Shown here: piece by piece, positions 59,155-64,000 of the stretch | Layout of the letters: every line of letters starts with the position of its first letter | Position numbering within the stretch: position 1 is the stretch's first letter | Origin: Avena insularis | Taxonomy: Eukaryota; Streptophyta; Magnoliopsida; Poales; Poaceae | DNA: 64,000 nt | Direction of reading: 5' to 3' | Assembly (NCBI GenBank): GCA_023614405.1 | Contig: CM042685.1 | Coordinates: 92,122,684-92,186,683 of the forward strand | Translations under genes and position numbers: made by a program | Notes under the pieces: generated by a model | What the model was told of the DNA's origin: nothing | Seen by the model: only the letters and a program-made list of their open reading frames with translations | The model's database searches: none

Positions 59155-59635
59155 AGTTGGTATCAGAGCCATCCTGACCATAGGAGACCCTAGTTAGACT
59201 GGACGTTTGAACCAAAAACTTAGTTTCAAAACCAAAAGAAGCAAATATTTACAAAAACTTATTCCCATTCTTATCACCTTGATTCTTTCATAAAAGTTCA
59301 TGTTCCTCAAAAACTCTTGCAAAATACATAAAATTTGACACACTTGATCACTCTACTAACTTACTCATCCTATATTCTTTTAGATGGACGTGAAGTACAA
59401 CAAGTCTTATCAGTCGGGAAATGGAGGAGACCTTATCTTTGAGCGGGATTTGGACCAGCTTTCGGAACTTCTGGAGCGTCCGCACCCCGAGTTCTTCGGA
59501 GATCAGCTCAATGATCAAGGAGGAGAAGATCTACAGTGGCAAATTGTTGCAAGTCTTTGAGGAAAGATTGAACCTCCCACTGCCGAGGGAATTCAATTCA
59601 CCTTAAGAGAGAACAACTGGCTCGATGGACTTGCT
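59155..59635 (+). mobile_element. Partial second copy of element B internal start
   Basis: It repeats 49323-49804: primer binding site, leader, and the start of the extra frame (ATG 59384). It has its own TGA at 59558 but GAG at 59584 where copy 1 has TAG. Similarity ends abruptly after GGACTTGCT at 59635. Differences from copy 1 show it is an independent copy rather than an assembly echo. Confidence 0.92.
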
Positions 59636-60936
59636 CAGAGAAAGAGCACGCAGGATCAAGGAAGGAAATGCTCGAGGAAATTACAGCGCGCAGCAAGAAA
59701 GCTCAGAGAAAGATCGAAGCAGTGAAACAAGAATGGCTGCGGTGAAAACAAATTAACTTTTCCCCAATGATTATAAGACGAAGACGACGCACGATGACCG
59801 TTCATCGGGAAGACCTAGGGCCAACTGCAATATCTGGTCGTCCACGTGTCAGCACAACAACGAACCATCGCTCACACGCCGTCCACTACGCGCTAAATCA
59901 AGGCGACGCCGTAATTATCTCCACGCCGCGCGTGACCGGTCAACTCAAGGTCAGAAGGTGGGACCCATGTTCATCCAGTCACGTCATCTCTGGCGCCGCA
60001 GACGCTTGAGGTCACCGATCGTCAGTACTGACATCATCAAAAGCTATGCTAGCAATGGTTACAATTCTTCGGCTATACAATTAAGAGAACTCACTCAAAT
60101 CTACGATTCGACTAACTACTCGGGGGTTACTCATATCAGGAGCGCTGGCCACGCACCCGAAAAGTGAACAAAACATTACATCACCGAATTATTTCTTTGA
60201 ATCCTACGTCGAGTCTATGACTCCACTACGGACTCGGGGGCTACTCCCATAGGGAGGATGGATTCAAGCATCCGAAAAATTTGTGTCCTATGGACTTGAA
60301 GCCGAACAACGGCTGAATTAAAGTCTCTGCTCGAGTCTACGACTCGAACAGACACTCGGGGGCTACTCCCATAGGGAGCGCTGGTCGCGCATCCTATGAA
60401 TTCTTCGACTGCGATCCTTCGGATCAGCATGCAAAACTTTTTTGGCAACTCTGCCCTATTTAACGCTAAGTGAGCAATGTCCTCCTTGGCCACCTGAAAC
60501 ACCTCCGCGGTGATAAACATTCGGATGCTGTGTCTGCGACGCAAAGATAAGACCTACAGATATCATCTGATGGCCTGGCAACGAACACGACTGCGCTCTA
60601 CTAGGAAGAACCCGTGCCAGCAGGCGCGATGAAAAATCCCGACGGACGCGTTGGGTACATCATTGAAATTCACTGGAATTGCACTCCTGTAAGTCCTCCG
60701 CGGCCTTAGTCGAATTACGTCAGCATATGTTCCGGGTTCGAGTCGAGGGACTCGAATCTGAAGAAGATCGTGTTGTTTTGTCCTAAGACAGTTAACTGAC
60801 CCTGATCCATCGGGAGAGTCAGGCACACGCATCAACAATCCCTACACATTTCTCTTGAAAGACAGAGATAGTTGCACCCGAAGGATTGAAGAGTCCTCAG
60901 CCGAATCTGCGATTCGACTGAACACTCGGGGGCTAC
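59636..60936 (+). mobile_element. Element A 3' non-coding region with repeated polypurine-like motifs
   Basis: Integrase C-terminal sequence expected after 45375 is absent, so a deletion joins element B directly to this region. The motif CTCGGGGGCTACT (or a one-base variant) occurs at about 60119, 60233, 60355 and, as the functional tract, 60924-60936 just before the 3' LTR. Each is preceded by a GAGTCTACGACTCGA-like palindromic segment. No coding frame is proposed. Confidence 0.7.
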
Positions 60937-61433
60937 TGACATGGTTATACCCTGCGGGTACACGACTTCAGCATACCTAGTGTAGCCCAAGGAAGGCCCA
61001 CGACAAATATACGCCAGCCCATGAAGATTTTCGGGTGGCCAGGGCCCATGACGCCTTTGGATCCTTGGAGAGCAAGACTATAGTAGATAGAAAATTCAAA
61101 AGGATAAACCCTAAAACCTGTAACCGACTCGATCTGTGTCTGGGACCTGCCTAACTCTATATAATGGCTAGGAGGGCACAGCGAGGAGGGCACCTCATAC
61201 CGCCGTATACACACCTCCACGCCAGATTACATCTGCGCACCCCTGTAACCTTCGGTTCCACCATAATCAGAGCAGACAAGCAGGAGTAGGGTTTTTCCTC
61301 CGGGGGCCTGAACCTGGATAAACCTTGTGTCCCCGTGTTGCTTGTTTGCTAACCGTTCCACGATCTCCAGCATCCCCATCTTTTCCAAAACCTAAGTCCA
61401 TACAATGGGCATTGACGAGATTAAACCTCGTCA
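60937..61433 (+). repeat. Element A 3' LTR (497 bp)
   Basis: TGACATGG... to ...CTCGTCA. It aligns end to end with 38864-39361. The substitutions include several in TATA and leader positions. Confidence 0.93.
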
Positions 61434-62507
61434 ACGGGAGGATAGGGGACTACTTTATAAGAAGATATAAATAGGATGTTAACATTTGTCTAATCCACAG
61501 ATCTACATAGGCGGTTATATCAAAGTGAGTGGACATTTTCAATAATTGTAGTTGATTCTCCGTGAGGCATGGAGCAGCAGTAAGAAGGTAATATTCTGGA
61601 TACTTTGAATTTGTCTTTTATTTTAGGATTTAGCTATATAAATTCAAGGAGCTCCACATATCATTCTATAAAAGAATACAATTACACATATCGTCATTAT
61701 CATGCATTACACGCTATTCAACAAAATCTTGAAGAGGCTGAGAGTTAACACTGCTGCCTGATTAATGGGCTTATGATTTTGATTTTTTTAGACTGTTGTT
61801 TTGATTTTTGTTGCAGACCGCAAGAGTTACCTATCGAGGATTTATCAGTACTAATGTATGTGTCATAAGACCCCCTTTGTCATACACATACGTGTGTATC
61901 CTAACTAAGCTTACTCATGTTTCAGCTTGCAAAATTTATAATGAGGGATGACATATATTTCTAAGTTTGCACCATAAGTATGTTACTCCAAATTTTTCCG
62001 ATCTCAGCTTATCCAAGAAGAGTAGCCATGTTGTGTCAAAGTTATTCCTCAATGATGCCATGCATGGTCTGCTATGACAGGAAGAGAAACCAATTGCCAA
62101 TACTATCTAGGTGAACCTCAAATCCCAAAAAATCCATTAAGGTTGTAGTGTTGCTATTGATTATTGCGATTTTATTCTAGGCTTCTAGCTGATTGAGTCT
62201 GAAAATCTTTGATTTAGCCATACATGTTACTGAAGCTTTTGACGAAGGAGGCACTATAATCAACTGAAGTAACTACGATTGTTTTTTATTGTATATTGCT
62301 AAAGAAGATCCCTAAAGATATTATCGTTCAAAAAATCACAAATGTCTTTTATGGTATGCTTTCAGAATCTTTATTATCATTCTATACATCTTCTATTTGT
62401 TAATGTGTGACGAATACATCTCTGAACAATTGAAATATAATCATGTTTTTTGCTTAGTCCTAATTCGCCAGTAACCTGAACTGTTGACTTTTATAGTCTA
62501 TGTACAG

Positions 62508-62645
62508 TTGAAGGTGAACTTAGTTTTGCTTCCAGAAGACCTACTTATCTGGTATCGGCAAGGCATATACCAGTTAGTCAAAGTTTCTGTAGTTGACAGA
62601 CACGGATGTAGATCATCTCCAAAAGGCTTTCACGTTGTGGCCTCA
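62508..62645 (+). pseudogene. Candidate single exon, 46 codons
   Basis: It is bounded by an acceptor (TATGTACAG) and a consensus donor (GTAAGTG). One frame is open throughout and reads LKVNLVLLPEDLLIWYRQGI then VKVSVVDRHGCRSSPKG. The composition looks like real coding sequence, but I do not recognise the protein and found no convincing neighbouring exons, so it may be a gene fragment. Confidence 0.3.
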
Positions 62646-63296
62646 GTAAGTGTGAAGCCCGTAGAAATATATGATAGTTCGTACTTTTTTTGTAATTGTG
62701 CAGATATACAAGCATTGAGATGGATCTTTTTCCTACAGTAATTATCATAAAATAAGTTTACTAGCCAAAAAATTTATCAATTAGATATCTGCAATAAGGA
62801 TAGTTAAGAGTGTTCTCTTACCAAAGAGTACATTTTCACCCAATATCTATTTTATCTTTAAATACTATTAAGAAAATGGTAACAAAGATCCACGTCTGCA
62901 TGACAACCATTTTATACTTTTTCATTCACGCAATACTCTTTTAAAATAAATTCCTACCGCAACGCCTGGGGTATCCTGTATATTATCCCAACTTAGGCAC
63001 TACAGTTCCACCGTGCATGATGACTAAAAATACACACATGTTATGCTTGGGTACGTCATAAGCACACACGCCATACAGACGACACAGCGAAGCGCGCTTG
63101 TTCGTCTAGTCTATACCTAATCCCATGCATTGCTACGGAGTGGAAAAATATACGCACGTAATACGGAGTAACGGTTAATTCTAGCCCTTAATGCATAGGG
63201 GTATTTTAGGCTTTTTAACATCTTCTTCCTAAACCAGAGCATCAACCATGTGTGATGAAACTCTAAATAATTTTTTGTAGCTGTAAAAATATTTAG

Positions 63297-63420
63297 GGTG
63301 TGTTTGGTTCTAATGTGGATTTCTGAAAATCTGCTGTGAGCTATTGACTGTGAGAAAACTGTTGTGAGCTAAAAACTGTGGAAAAGTTAAAGTCGTTTGG
63401 TTCAAGCAACTGTAGAAGAG
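63297..63420. mobile_element. Probable MITE terminus (GGGTGTGTTTGGTT type)
   Basis: AGGGTGTGTTTGGTTCTAAT begins at 63297, a common end of grass hAT or Harbinger-type MITEs, followed by CTGTGAGCTA repeated three times and TCGTTTGGTTC. The opposite end was not located. Confidence 0.4.
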
Positions 63421-64000
63421 TAGATTTGGTACGATTTATCTATAATATCTCCAATCCCAAATTAAATTTTTATATGCTAATTGACCCTAAATCATCGATA
63501 TGTACACCATTCTACGTGTAAATGACTATTCTGATAAAAAAAGTTATTTTAATTAATGTATCATAGTTTAAATGATTGGAAAATGAAACGGCAAGGTAAG
63601 TGTGTACACATGTGCTAGCAAGAAAAATGATTCTCCTAACCTGTGGTTAATCTCATATAGTGGAACTGGATTTGATGGATCGGATTGGTTCGTATGCATT
63701 TATGCAAGTAAGAATGACTCATCAAGATTCAATAGCTAGATCGAGTCGTTGTCAAACTCTCACCTCCCGATTCAAGAACACCTGGCTCGTCTCCAGCGAT
63801 CACAAGCGGGGACTTCGTGACCACTAATCTGCGTCTTGTCTCATGTTGATGCTTGGAGGCGGACCGTGACCAGATGTAGGCCCAAGCGGAGCTCTTACTA
63901 GCAGCGGTGTCATGTCGTCATGTAGCTCCTCCACGAGGTCCGGGGTTGGGAGATGCCTCCACGTGATTTTGCAGCGGCCACCGACTGCGAAATGTAGGAA

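Larger units (their letters stand above)
45376..59635 (+). mobile_element. Element B: Tekay-lineage chromovirus nested in element A
   Basis: Order: LTR (45376-49322), internal (49323-55179), LTR (55180-59154), then a second, partial copy of the internal start (59155-59635). The initiator tRNA-Met binding site, an upstream extra frame, gag-pol with a C-terminal chromodomain, and a polypurine tract are all present. LTRs of about 4 kb and the chromodomain place it in the Tekay (Del) lineage. The left junction is inside element A integrase; GGTCG precedes it and does not recur at the right junction, consistent with a deletion there. Confidence 0.88.
38864..61433 (+). mobile_element. Element A: Tat-lineage Ty3/gypsy retrotransposon, split by a nested element
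   Basis: LTRs at 38864-39361 and 60937-61433 start TGACATGG and end CTCGTCA. Internal order is PBS, gag, protease, RT, RNase H, archaeal-type RNase H and integrase, then element B is inserted, then a 3' non-coding region with repeated polypurine-like motifs. The flanking five bases (ATGAG and ACGGG) do not match, so either the target duplication has decayed or the ends come from two recombined copies. The coding region has five TAG stops in pol and several frameshifts; it is defective. Confidence 0.85.
61434..64000. other. Right flank, mostly unassigned
   Basis: AT-rich. Apart from the exon candidate and MITE end listed separately, I found no domain. Short segments with splice-like borders (61818-61854, acceptor TTGCAG and donor GTATGT) could be relics of the same gene as the exon at 62508. 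The last 250 bases turn GC-rich, possibly the start of a new feature beyond the window. Confidence 0.35.

Noticed and set aside
1..64000. tRNA and rRNA genes
   Set aside because: No cloverleaf with plant A and B boxes and no rRNA core was recognised by eye; the only tRNA-like strings are retrotransposon primer binding sites.

Overview
The window is plant nuclear DNA, almost certainly from a grass (Poaceae) with a large repeat-rich genome. The evidence is Stowaway-type MITEs with CTCCCTCCG ends, a CACTA transposon, chromovirus (Tekay-type) and Tat-type Ty3/gypsy LTR retrotransposons, and one intron-rich host gene whose introns hold MITEs and a Helitron end. There is no sign of bacterial or organellar sequence. 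I cannot name the species.

Layout. 0.7-2.5 kb: a decayed minus-strand Tat-lineage pol fragment, followed by a GC-rich GTAGCAA-repeat block to 3.5 kb. 3.8-13.7 kb: one conserved minus-strand host gene, reconstructed here as seven exons (eight if an in-frame 75-nt intron is removed), about 1.2 k residues, with a 3.8-kb first intron loaded with repeats. 14.6-38.9 kb: a LINE-type coding relic (zf-RVT then RNase H-like) split by a 23,769-bp CACTA element (14672-38440) with matching 23-bp terminal inverted repeats and a TAA target duplication. The CACTA carries a decayed TNP2/DUF4216 transposase (minus), a well preserved Transposase_24 (Ptta/En/Spm) gene (plus), two B3-domain gene relics, a divergent promoter pair, a DEDDy 3'-5' exonuclease-like gene with one nonsense codon, and a 3.85-kb array of about twelve 325-bp monomers.

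38.9-61.4 kb: a Tat-lineage gypsy element (A; LTRs of 498 and 497 bp) into whose integrase a Tekay-lineage chromovirus (B; LTRs of 3.95 and 3.98 kb) is nested. B has the unusual order LTR - internal - LTR - partial internal, and its polyprotein frame is uninterrupted by frameshifts but carries six stop codons. 61.4-64 kb is unassigned flank with one plausible exon and one probable MITE end.

How it fits together: from 14.6 to 61.4 kb is a stack of insertions (LINE relic, then CACTA and element A; element A, then element B). Only the host gene at 3.8-13.7 kb looks like an ordinary functional gene. The most unusual structure is the CACTA: a two-transposase element whose transposase genes are transcribed outward, with a cargo centre containing a captured exonuclease gene and a satellite array whose monomer resembles the last codons of that gene.
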